Shown one piece after another: positions 8,468 through 15,363 of a stretch of DNA of 15,363 bases. The stretch is from positions 1 to 15,363 of the forward strand of contig SDVU01000317.1 in the NCBI GenBank assembly GCA_016256075.1. Reading direction: 5' to 3'. The stretch is from Dictyocoela muelleri. Taxonomy: Eukaryota; Microsporidia. The notes under the pieces are model-generated. The model saw only the letters and a program-made list of their open reading frames with translations, was not told the DNA's origin and did no database searches. Every line of letters begins with the position of its first letter. Position 1 is the stretch's first letter. A program made the position numbers and the translations under genes.

Positions 8468-8589
8468 TATAAAAAAGGTTATCATATTTTGAAAAATAAT
8501 CAATTGATGAAATATGCTGAAGAATATCTATTTCTATTAGTCTCTAGTTTAATTTCGTAGAAAAAAAAATAGAAATTAATAATGGTGAG

Positions 8590-8886
8590 GGTTGGATTTT
8601 CTCTGGTTTTCCCCATAGGCAACAAAGCAAGAATAAAAAGTATTATTTGTAAAAGACATATTTATTTAAAATTCGACTTCTTATATACTTTTATCAACCA
8701 ATAACATTTCATAACATATCTCGAAACCAATGAACTTCCTAATCAAGATATATTATGAATCGAAAACATGTCATAATATCAAAAGACCAATCACAATATT
8801 TTGATAACACACAACCACTAGAAATTCTACATTTCTAATCTTCTAACTCACTAATCATATTGTATGTAATATTATTACATCCAACA
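8590..8886 (-). repeat. 3' LTR of element B
   Basis: About 95-96% identical by eye to 12142-12438. ACCAAT occurs three times (8697-8702, 8726-8731, 8786-8791) at roughly 30- and 60-bp spacing in both LTRs. The minus-strand start contains a small palindrome, ATGTAAT-ATT-ATTACAT (8864-8880). The integrase reading frame runs into this LTR and ends there. Confidence 0.9.
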
Positions 8887-9780
8887 TTCCCCGGCCAAGG
8901 CTTTATTTGCGAGCCGTGTCTTATGTAAGTTTTTCCATCTTTCAATTCTATTTCATATGTGTTATTGGATAAAATTTTCATAACCTTTCCTATTTTCTTA
9001 TACTCGAGGTCCATTTTAGTTTTCTTCAATTCATTTTTGATTATCACATCTTGATATAAGTAAAATCGTTCAATATTATTTTTTTTAAATTCATTTTTAT
9101 ATTTATATAAATTTCTTATCACAGTTTCTCTATTTTCAGATTTAAGAGCTTCCGATGGTGTTAACTTATGCGATCTATGTTTCATTATTTCATTATAAAA
9201 TTCTAATACCTTTCTCAATCGAATATTTAAAGGACCGCTTCCTTTCTTGAGACCATCTCTAATGGTTCTATTCGCTCTCTCGACCCGACATTACTCTGAT
9301 GATAATATGGTATGCTAAATTTAAGCTCTATTTCTTTCGACACAGACCAATATTTAAATTTAGAATTTTGAATTCTCGTCCGTTATCAGCAATTAATTTT
9401 TTAAATTTAATTTTGTCGTAAACATCGTTGATAAATTTTAATACAACGCCGGATTTTTTAGTCTTAATTGCTCTGGCGAATAAATATCTACTAAAATAAT
9501 CTATTCCCACTATAATTCTATTGTTTTTATCGAATTCCATTAAATCGAACGCAATTATCTCGCCTGGATTCTCTGTTTAAATATATTCAGAAGATTTTAC
9601 GTGTTTTCGTACATTTTTGAAACAAAATTTTACAATTTCAGAGAACTTCATTTATTTTAATTTTTTATAATAATATATTTTCTGTTTTTAATAATTCATT
9701 TATGTTTTTCCTATGATTACATTTCTCGTGAATTTTAAGAACTTTATCATTTAATTCACTCTTACTCATACACTCTTCTG
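8840..9780 (-). pseudogene. integrase region of element B
   Basis: A zinc-binding-like N-terminal piece (KIHEKCNHRKN) lies near 9690-9760. The catalytic core lies near 9330-9540, with GIDYFSRYLFARAI and ADNGREFK holding the first two acidic positions. The C-terminal domain lies near 8840-9220, including KIGKVMKILSNNTYEIEL and IRHGSQIKPWPG. Integrase inserts the DNA copy into the genome. The C-terminal end extends into the 3' LTR, an economical arrangement that also fits the small size of the element. Fossil; limits approximate. Confidence 0.82.
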
Positions 9781-9899
9781 AATAAAGTGTCAAAAACATT
9801 CTGCTCATAGAATCTGCCTGTTCAAGTAAATTGCCCTTCCGATAACAAATATCGAAATCAAATCTCGAAAATCTTTCTAGCCAGCGTTGGATACGTGGT

Positions 9900-10180
9900 G
9901 TACCAAAGTCTTTTTTACTGTGAATTTTTTATATGGCTTTGTGATCACTTATAAGTGTAAACTTCTTACCAATCAGATAAAATTCTAGTTTTTCGATAGC
10001 CCACAACGCTGCAAGTGTCTCGCGTTCAGTAATTGAATAATTTTTTTCTAAACCTTTGAGAACCCTTGAAACGTATGCCACGGATCTGCCATTTTGCTTT
10101 AAAACGCCTCCAATACCTATGTTAGACGCATCAGTCTCCAAGGTGAATTTATCTTGGTTATTCGGCATAAAGAATTCTAG
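9900..10180 (-). pseudogene. RNase H region of element B
   Basis: Shows the standard gypsy RNase H motifs in order: LETDASNIGIGGVL, VAYVSRVLKG, ITERETLAALWAIEKLEFYL and FTLISDHKAI. The catalytic acidic residues expected at TDAS, ERE and SDH are visible. It follows reverse transcriptase directly, as in the family. Confidence 0.87.
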
Positions 10181-10239
10181 TGATTTTGCCCACAATTCTT
10201 TTATCTCGTTAAAGATCATATCACACTTCTCATTCCAAA

Positions 10240-10995
10240 TCAATTTTGGATTTTTTGTTTCAAAAGATCATATAATGGTTTCAACTTTGTTGAAAGATTA
10301 GTAATAAATGACCTATCATAGTTTAAAACACCAAAAAATCTCATTAATTGTTTTTTAGTTTTAGGCTTCACATAATTGATAATGCTTTCAGATCTTTTAT
10401 TTAATGGTTCGATTTTATTCTCACTAATTTTATATCCCAAGAATTCAACACATTCTTTTTCGAAAACAGACTTGGAAAGATTTATTTTGAGATTAAATGA
10501 AGATAATCTATCTTTTACAATTTTCAGGTTCAAAGAATGGTTTTCTTTAGTTTCACCAAAAACTAAAATATAATCTATATATATCAAACAATTTACACCA
10601 ATAAGATCTTCCAAAATAATCGACATTCCACGCTGGAATATTGCTGGCTATTTTTAAAACCCTGTGGCATTCTTGTAAATCTTTTAAGCTGGTAATTTGC
10701 ATCTAAGAATGTAGTTTTATCTCTATCAGACTCACATAGTGGAACCTGAAAAAATCCGTCTTCCAAGTCAATAACAGATAAGAATCTTGATCCATGTAAG
10801 GATTTTATAATCTCTTGAATATTTGGAAGACTAAACTCATCAGGATCTACTTAATCATTCACTTTGCGTAAATCCAATGCAAATCTTAAATCACCTGATT
10901 TTTTTCTATTCAAGACTACTGGATTAAGCCAAACCGAACGACTCTTCTCAATATAACCTTTTCTCTCAAAATCTTCGATCAATTTTTTAAAATCA
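10240..10995 (-). pseudogene. reverse transcriptase region of element B
   Basis: Begins with FKKLIEDFERKGYIEKS and RFALDLRKVND, the conserved N-terminal blocks of Ty3/gypsy reverse transcriptase. It continues through the catalytic-block neighbourhood (LIYIDYILVFGETKENH) and the connection region (VEFLGYKIS, NYDRSFITNLSTKLKPLYDLL). It makes the DNA copy of the element's RNA. Closely parallels 2280-3030 of element A. Fossil. Confidence 0.87.
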
Positions 10996-10999
10996 TGTT

Positions 11000-11870
11000 T
11001 ATCTTTAAGATTCTTTATAGGTCTACTCCAGCTGACTACTCGATTCCCGGTTGTCTTTATCTGACATTCAATAGGGAAATCTTTTTTCTGAATTTTTTTA
11101 ATCAGTTCACTACCTATTATTACGCCAATTATACCATTTTCTATTATGTAGAAAATATCTTTAATCTCTCTTGAACCATATTTTATGTCTAAAACCGTTG
11201 ATTCATTAGCCTTTATAATGCTACCATTTAATAATCTTATCACCATAGGCGATTCTAACTTTTTGAAATATTTACACTTAAGATTTATTGCAGATTTTCT
11301 TGTTAAGGTATTCAGGGAAGAACCAGTATCAAACAGAACATTAGTTTCAATGTTATTTAGTTTGATGTTTCTCATATCTAACTTCTCGTTATTTTCATTA
11401 TTACAACTTAAGTTTTTATCTTTATAGAGGCAGTTCTTTGCAATATAGCCCCTAACACCGCATTTATAACAATTAAAATGTTTTTTAAATGTATTTTTTA
11501 CTTCATACTTTTGTTTATTGAATATGTTTTTATGGTAAATATCTTTTTTGCTTTCGGTTTCTCGAAATTTATCTCCTGTTAGTTTACCATTTAAATTTTC
11601 ATACTCTTTTACTCGATTTAAAACTGAAGAAAAATCGTTAATTGAGAAGAAAATACACTCAAAGACTTTAGGAGCTCTTGTTGTACGTAATTTATTCATA
11701 ATCACACTTTCATCTAAATCTAAATTATCTGAGTATATTTTTAGTCTCTCTAAATATTCTGACCATGATTCATTAATGAACCTAATTATATCATCTATTG
11801 CTTTACTAGCTATAAAAGCTTTTAATTCGACAATAAAAGCTTCTAAAGATATTGGGAGTTTATTCAAGCT
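11000..11870 (-). pseudogene. Gag C-terminal part and protease of element B
   Basis: A Gag-like helical segment (SWSEYLERLKIYSDNLDL) lies near 11720-11780. A nucleocapsid knuckle (CYKCGVRGYIAKNC) lies near 11433-11474. The aspartic protease motif LFDTGSSLNTL lies near 11310-11345, followed by IIGVIIGSELI, typical of retropepsins. The same reading frame continues into the start of reverse transcriptase, so Gag-to-Pol is a single open frame here rather than two overlapping ones. Gag builds the particle and protease processes it. Confidence 0.8.
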
Positions 11871-12141
11871 GCCACCTCAAAATACCATCTTTGAATCAAG
11901 CCGTCTGCCTGTTCAACTATATGTAATGACTGATGGTTAGGCGCCAAATCTTCAAACGCTCTACTATTACATATCATGAAAATTTGTATATTTTATTCCT
12001 TACTTTCCATGCCTTTATATAATCTTCCTTTATTTCTATTGCTCTGATGACATTCAGTAAACTTATCTTGGTTTCTCGATAACGTATTATACTGAATTTG
12101 CTTATTTAATTTTGCAAGTTTAGACGATGATTTGTTTCTTT

Positions 12142-12438
12142 GGTTGGATTTTCTCCGGTTTTCATCAGAGGCAACAAAGCAAGAATAAAAAATTTTATTT
12201 GTAAAAGACATATCTATTTTAAATTCGACTTCTTATATACTTTTATCAACCAATAAAATTTCATAACATATTTCGAAACCAATGAACTTCCTAATCAAGA
12301 TATTTTATGAATCGAAAACATGTCATAGTATCAAAAGACCAATCACAATATTTTGATAACACACAACCACTAGAAATTCTACATTTCTAATCTCCTAACT
12401 CACTAATCATATTGTATGTAATATTATTACATCCAACA
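12142..12438 (-). repeat. 5' LTR of element B
   Basis: Direct repeat of 8590-8886, equal in length. It begins TGTTGGATGTAAT on the minus strand. A reading frame with an ATG at 12211 lies in the LTR and runs out into the body of the element. Whether this is the natural Gag start or chance cannot be told from one copy. No standard tRNA primer site starting TGG is seen just inside the LTR. Confidence 0.9.
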
Positions 12439-12707
12439 CTTCCTATTTTTTCTTTTACATAAAAAAATAATTTTAAATAAAAAAACTCAATTTACATGTG
12501 GAACACAACTTGCAGCAAGCTGCATACTTGAAAATTTTAAATTCAAAAATTGATTTTTTTATATTTTAAAAATTAATGTAAATTAAAAAAGCGAACTACA
12601 ATTTTCAGTATGGCTCTTAATATAATTTTATTATTAAAAATCGTAAATTTTTCTCCTCCTTTTTAATTAAATTTAAATATGGGCACACAATTTACAGAGA
12701 AACACAA
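12439..12707. other. AT-rich spacer, nothing coding recognised
   Basis: Contains a small perfect palindrome TGCAGC-AA-GCTGCA near 12511-12524 and many A/T runs. No gene or terminal repeat is recognised. Confidence 0.45.
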
Positions 12708-13162
12708 TTTGTGGTAACAGTTAATACTCTTGAATTAAATTTTAAGTATCATTGTTCGATTCCCACTGACGTCACCTTTTATAAAATAATGAGGGAATGA
12801 CATTAATCGGGCAAAAACTATAGAAATATAGCAGTAATATACAGTTATTCCACTGTGGTATAGCTGATTAGACTTAGTCTAATATGAAAATGAACAAGAT
12901 TAAGCCCTCCTAGGTGTGGAGATGAGAGCGGCGACGCATTTCGGCAAAATAAGTAGTAAAAAATAATAATTTCAAGAAAAGCCACTATTTGCATGTGTCC
13001 TGCTGAGTCATTGATAAAACGAAAATCGAGTATACATGTGGACTTCTGGGTAGCTTAGAAGTGACGTATTTATGGAACCCCGGAGCCAAAGGTCTAAAGA
13101 CCAAGGTTTGTGACATATCTCCGAGTTGGCAACTATGAATGTTGTCAGCATGTGATATAATA
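12708..13162 (+). repeat. tRNA-headed dispersed repeat (SINE-like), copy 3
   Basis: Best-preserved 3' part and B box of the three copies. The head has an A-box-like GTGGTAACAGTTAA (12711-12724) and a B box GTTCGATTC (12754-12762), which matches the canonical GGTTCGANTCC well. Body blocks shared with copies 1 and 2 include TATTCCACTGTGGTATAG near 12846-12863, ATTAGAC-TTA-GTCTAAT (a 7-bp stem), CGACGCATTTCGGCAAAATAA near 12933-12953 and TGTCCTGCTGAGTCATTGAT near 12996-13015. The hairpin GGTCT-AA-AGACC is at 13091-13102. It ends about 70 bp before the ATG at 13232, so it may affect the promoter region of that gene. Confidence 0.65.
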
Positions 13163-13231
13163 ACAAAAATATTTACAACATTTTAATCAATTTAAAATCT
13201 GATTTTTTATAAAAAAAACAATATAACCCAT

Positions 13232-13432
13232 ATGTTGCACGGTTTAGTCATACATCTGATCAAAATTTTGACAACAAAATTCAATATTTCTAATACCGGT
13301 GAAAATAACACCCCGGATATCAATGATTTCGACTTTACGGCAAATTTACCCGTCAATGATAAAAATTTCACACTTGATGAAATTGAAGAGTTCTTAAAAG
13401 TCAAAATTCAAATGTGTTTGATAATAATATGA
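13232..13432 (+). CDS. upstream reading frame, probably the 5' part of the 13429-14466 gene
   Basis: An ATG at 13232, preceded by CCC at 13227-13229, opens 66 codons in a different frame from the main gene, which it overlaps. The protein looks coding rather than random. It has a short hydrophobic start (MLHGLVIHLIKIL), then an Asn/Asp/Thr-rich acidic stretch (NTGENNTPDINDFDF), then LDEIEEFLK. After about 13395 the sequence becomes unlike protein (MCLIII, then stop), while the other frame becomes Asn/Ser-rich. This suggests that one gene had a one-base length change in the A-rich stretch around 13395-13412. Sequencing error, a decayed allele, or two separate genes are all possible. No known domain. 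A CCC just before the ATG recalls start-proximal motifs reported in some microsporidia, but it is weak evidence here. Confidence 0.45.
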   Translation: MLHGLVIHLIKILTTKFNISNTGENNTPDINDFDFTANLPVNDKNFTLDEIEEFLKVKIQMCLIII

Positions 13433-14466
13433 ATACTATCTTGTCAGAACCAACTCAGTGTCATAAAACAAACACATCTCAAATTTTAAACAACGACTTA
13501 AATCCGTCTCCAGGAAATTCAAATAATACCAAAACAATAATCAATAAAATTCAAAAATTTGAAATAATTAATGTTAAAATTCAACTAGAATTACTTGAAT
13601 TATTCAATTACCGCCAAGTTTGTTTTAATTTGAAAATAATTGAGGATGATTTCATCCTCGATAATACAAATAATTCCCAAATTTTTAGAACTTTGGTGGA
13701 CCCCGGGATAAATTTTAAAAAAATTCTCATTTTAATGAACGAAAAATATAAAGAAAATTTATGGAATTTAGTGCTAAAATCATTTCCAAGAATTAATTCA
13801 GAGGATATCAAAAAAATATTAAGGGATTTCATTAATATTATTAATACTCGCGCAGACGTATGGTTTGATTTTTTAGAAAAATATCGGTCTTTCAGAAATT
13901 ATTTGACTAGAAATCAGGATTGGAATACCTTTTTTACGTCTCATGATGATGAATGTAAATTATTTATTATAAATGTACAGAAACGAATTTGCTTATTGTT
14001 AGAAGAAATATGTAAAAAAGAAATAGTAAAGATTGTTTTCCCTGAGATAGAAATTATCCGCAATAAATTTTTAAGTTCCATTTCTAAGCACAAAATATTA
14101 GATACAAGATGGGATTTGATTGGATTGAAAATGATGTTCATAAACCTACGTCTTCATAAATTTTTAAATGACTTTTCATCTATTGAGCAGCTAAAAAATA
14201 GTGAGAATGGAGCTTTAAGGGTGTTAGAACTTAGGATAGTTTATTTTATGGATTTTTTTGAATTACTAAATATGAAAACCTCTTTTATTTTCGCATATGC
14301 CATACAAAGTATCAAATTTTATAATTTTCATAAAAATTGTTTTTACGATAATAATATTGAGCGAACAGCATTTGAGTATATTTTTAAAATAAGTCATGAT
14401 GAGCTCACAAATATCATTTTAGAAAATGAGTCACTGGATAATTTGATATGTGATTATGTTTTTTGA
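13429..14466 (+). CDS. hypothetical protein of about 345 residues, no recognised family
   Basis: This is the longest intact frame in the window. It is open from 13387 (a TGA at 13384 closes it upstream), and the first ATG in frame is at 13429 (MNTILSEPTQCHKTN). A GTG at 13414 is a less likely start in a eukaryote. The first 45 or so residues are Asn/Ser/Thr/Pro-rich and probably disordered. The rest is rich in Ile, Leu, Lys, Asn and aromatic residues and looks mainly helical, with clusters such as WNLVLKSFPRINSEDIKKIL, ICLLLEEICKKEIVKIVF and YFMDFFELLNMKTSFIFAYA. The last cluster is hydrophobic, but I would not call it a clear membrane span. No transposase, viral or enzyme motif is seen. The frame is intronless. 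An AATAAA sits 9 bases after the stop. It may be a lineage-specific protein of the host. Confidence 0.72.
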   Translation: MNTILSEPTQCHKTNTSQILNNDLNPSPGNSNNTKTIINKIQKFEIINVKIQLELLELFNYRQVCFNLKIIEDDFILDNTNNSQIFRTLVDPGINFKKILILMNEKYKENLWNLVLKSFPRINSEDIKKILRDFINIINTRADVWFDFLEKYRSFRNYLTRNQDWNTFFTSHDDECKLFIINVQKRICLLLEEICKKEIVKIVFPEIEIIRNKFLSSISKHKILDTRWDLIGLKMMFINLRLHKFLNDFSSIEQLKNSENGALRVLELRIVYFMDFFELLNMKTSFIFAYAIQSIKFYNFHKNCFYDNNIERTAFEYIFKISHDELTNIILENESLDNLICDYVF

Positions 14467-14474
14467 GATTTTAG

Positions 14475-14480
14475 AATAAA
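14475..14480 (+). promoter_or_regulatory. likely poly(A) signal of the 13429-14466 gene
   Basis: AATAAA begins nine bases after the TGA at 14464-14466. Short 3' untranslated regions of this kind fit compact microsporidian genes. The hexamer is frequent by chance in such AT-rich DNA, so its position is the main support. Confidence 0.45.
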
Positions 14481-14690
14481 ATTATGGATTAAGATAGTAC
14501 TTTGAAATTTTATGCCCTTTCGAAAATTCTCTTAAAATAGATAAGTTTTTTCATAGGATTATAATTTTAAAAAAATAATTAAAATCTATATTTTTGTTAT
14601 AAATTTGATTAACATTCAGTTAATTTTTTAACACAATAACAGATATAATATTTTAACTTGAAGTATAAACAAAAGGATATCATATAAATT
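14481..14690. other. AT-rich spacer, nothing recognised
   Basis: No open frame or repeat is seen between the host gene and the tRNA-like segment. Confidence 0.45.
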
Positions 14691-14790
14691 GGGTCAGGTG
14701 GCTCAGTGGGTAGCATTCTTATTTTTTAAATTAGTATATTGTAAGAATACAGTCGTCATCACTTTAAATTGTGAATTAAATTGGATAATA
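14691..14790 (+). repeat. tRNA-like head, probably a truncated SINE-like copy
   Basis: GGTGGCTCAGTGGGTAGCATTCTT (14697-14720) is an excellent A-box/D-arm-like sequence, with GCT and AGC able to pair around the D loop. ATTCTTA (14714-14720) pairs perfectly with TAAGAAT further on, in the place of an anticodon stem but with a 20-base loop. The expected T-arm (GTCGTCATCAC near 14752-14762) does not make a B box. It is therefore not a functional tRNA. The order resembles the heads of the three longer repeats: a CATTCTT/CACTCTT segment, an AT-rich run, AGTAT, then GTCATCACTTT against GTCACCTTTT. The roughly 350-bp body is missing. Confidence 0.42.
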
Positions 14791-14806
14791 AATAACTCTA
14801 GTGCTC

Positions 14807-14935
14807 GGCAAAAATTTGCCTATGAGAAAAATTTGCTTGTGAAAACAAAAAAATGATATATGGGAAAATTGGCTGTTTTTGGGAAAATTGACTGTTTTTG
14901 AGCAAATTGGCTGTTTTTGAAAATCTGTTTTTTTT
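14807..14935. repeat. short tandem repeats (17-bp and 19-bp units) beside a small palindrome
   Basis: GGCAAA-AA-TTTGCC (14807-14820) is followed by a related AAAAATTTGCTTGTGA, giving two 17-bp-like units. Then three 19-bp units run at 14862-14880, 14881-14899 and 14900-14918 (GGGAAAATTGGCTGTTTTT with one or two changes each), plus a partial fourth. Tandem TTTGCC/GGCAAA motifs are the sort seen inside the ends of some DNA transposons. No opposing end is inside the window. Confidence 0.6.
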
Positions 14936-15059
14936 AAAAAAATTGAATTTAAATAAAAAAATTTTAAAAGAGACCCATGGTAAGAGGAAGAAGATTGTAC
15001 ATTGTCGATCCGCATTTAATTTATAGTCTCACATATATCAGAGAAGCAGAGTTATCTGA
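14936..15059. other. spacer ahead of the Merlin-type transposase
   Basis: If the transposase belongs to a complete Merlin element, its left terminal repeat should lie here or slightly further left. I could not identify it, because the other end lies outside the window. Confidence 0.35.
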
Positions 15060-15089
15060 ATCTGTATCTATAGAATAAGTAGTGACAAT

Positions 15090-15363
15090 ATGGAAGTGAT
15101 TGAGTTTTTAGTAAGACTCAGGCTCATTCCGAATGATAAAATATGTGTGTTGTGTGGAAATAAAATGTCGGTTGTAAAGAGAAATCGAAAACAATCTTCA
15201 ATAACGCGGGTTTGTTTAAAGCCATGCAGAAAACTGGGATCTGTACTAAAATTTCCCCTGGAGGATAATTTTAGTACAGGTAAAAAAAATTGATTTTTTT
15301 ATCCATAATGAAACCTGTTGAATTAGCAGAAAAAATTGAAACATTTAATAAAAAGGAGCTTAT
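15090..15363 (+). pseudogene. Merlin-type (IS1595/ISXO2-like) transposase, N-terminal part, frame broken, runs off the window
   Basis: The frame from ATG 15090 gives 67 residues that match the N-terminal zinc-ribbon region of Merlin transposases: a helical start (VIEFLVRLRLIPND), CVLC near residues 19-22, a basic stretch (KMSVVKRNRKQS), then VCLKPC and a tail (SVLKFPLEDNFS) in the place of the family's SIRKGSFFE segment. This frame stops at 15291-15293. A different frame (from about 15290) continues with LIFLSIMKPVELAEKIETFN, which fits the following helix-turn-helix of Merlin proteins. The change of frame lies in the A-run at 15282-15289. The catalytic DDE domain would lie beyond 15363. Merlin elements are DNA cut-and-paste transposons known from many animals and microsporidia. 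The family call rests on the pattern alone. Confidence 0.6.

Larger units (their letters stand above)
6388..8469 (+). mobile_element. pogo/Tigger-type DNA transposon (Tc1/mariner superfamily), decayed
   Basis: The left end (from 6390, CAGGTATTTTCACCAAATTTGCC) and the reverse complement of the right end (to 8467, CAGGTATTTTCCCCAAGTTTGCC) match at about 22 of 25 bases. Both are flanked by TA (6388-6389 and 8468-8469), the target duplicated by Tc1/mariner elements. The interior carries a broken pogo-type transposase on the + strand (about 6576-8100). Three same-orientation copies of AATTTACCG(T/C)(A/G)ATTTT lie inside the ends, at 6452-6467, 8142-8157 and 8414-8429. Total size of about 2.1 kb is normal for pogo elements. 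The ends are well kept while the gene is ruined, so the copy cannot move itself. It might be mobilised by an intact relative. Confidence 0.78.
8590..12438 (-). mobile_element. LTR retrotransposon B, Ty3/gypsy type, younger, several breaks
   Basis: Direct LTRs of about 297 bp (8590-8886 and 12142-12438) bound a 3.85-kb minus-strand element. Domains run in Ty3/gypsy order: Gag with a nucleocapsid knuckle, aspartic protease (LFDTGSS), reverse transcriptase, RNase H and integrase. No envelope gene is seen. Each LTR starts TGTTGGAT and ends ATCCAACC on the minus strand. The LTRs differ at about 13 of 297 positions by eye (about 4-5%), so this insertion is younger than element A, and its reading frames are much longer. 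It still has several breaks, so I treat it as a fossil. No matching target duplication is visible (GTGAG before 8590, CTTCC after 12438). Element A is a cousin: LTR starts, reverse transcriptase and integrase ends are alike, but LTR lengths and bodies differ. Confidence 0.9.

Noticed and set aside
10056-11940. Several + strand open frames (10056-10301, 10376-10573, 11185-11427, 11548-11940)
   Set aside because: All are antisense to clear Gag/Pol domains of element B.
13227-13229. CCC as a firm microsporidian promoter motif
   Set aside because: Three bases before one uncertain start codon cannot be distinguished from chance.
13608-14141. Minus-strand frames at 13207-13404, 13608-13832 and 13941-14141
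   Set aside because: They mirror the + strand gene, whose composition is more protein-like and whose frame is far longer.
14691-14765. Functional tRNA gene
   Set aside because: The A box is good, but there is no B box or T-arm and the anticodon-position loop is about 20 bases.
14862-14918. CRISPR-like array
   Set aside because: The 19-bp units are contiguous with no spacers, so this is a simple tandem repeat.
14776-15015. 79-codon minus-strand frame
   Set aside because: It translates the 19-bp tandem repeats and AT-rich spacer. The apparent order comes from the repeat.

Overview
The window is very AT-rich and gene-poor. It looks like repeat-rich DNA from a small eukaryote. Four features point to a microsporidian with an expanded, transposon-laden genome: compact Ty3/gypsy elements, a Merlin-type and a pogo-type DNA transposon, one intronless Asn/Ile/Lys-rich gene, and a possible stop codon overlapping an AATAAA signal. 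A Hamiltosporidium- or Nosema-like source is my best guess. It is inference only, because no rRNA or housekeeping gene is present to fix the lineage.

Layout, left to right. (1) At 1-96 there is an open fragment that may be the end of a gene. (2) At about 332-780 lies the first copy of a roughly 450-bp dispersed repeat with a tRNA-like head (SINE-like). A second copy is at about 5478-5937 and a third at about 12708-13162, all on the + strand. (3) At 939-1139 and 4368-4568 are the two LTRs of an old, heavily decayed + strand Ty3/gypsy element (element A), flanked by a TAAC duplication. (4) At 4573-5406 there is mostly featureless DNA with one orphan hAT-like terminal repeat. (5) At 6388-8469 lies a decayed pogo/Tigger-type DNA transposon (Tc1/mariner superfamily) with both terminal inverted repeats and TA flanks. 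(6) At 8590-12438 lies a younger minus-strand Ty3/gypsy element (element B) with about 297-bp LTRs. It is a cousin of element A but clearly a different subfamily. (7) At 13232-14466 is the only convincing host gene, an unrecognised protein of about 345 residues whose upstream reading frame is displaced. (8) At about 14691-14790 is a further tRNA-like head. (9) At 14807-14935 are short tandem repeats. (10) From 15090 to the window end is the start of a Merlin-type transposase.

The genes do not form a pathway. What they share is a history: at least five classes of mobile element accumulated in one neighbourhood, the two LTR elements differ in age (about 10% versus 4-5% LTR divergence by eye), and one host gene sits about 70 bp downstream of a SINE-like copy. 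The most original signal is the SINE-like family. It has recognisable A- and B-box-like motifs, near-constant length, and a 3' hairpin whose paired bases change together between copies. No CRISPR array, rRNA or intact tRNA gene was seen.
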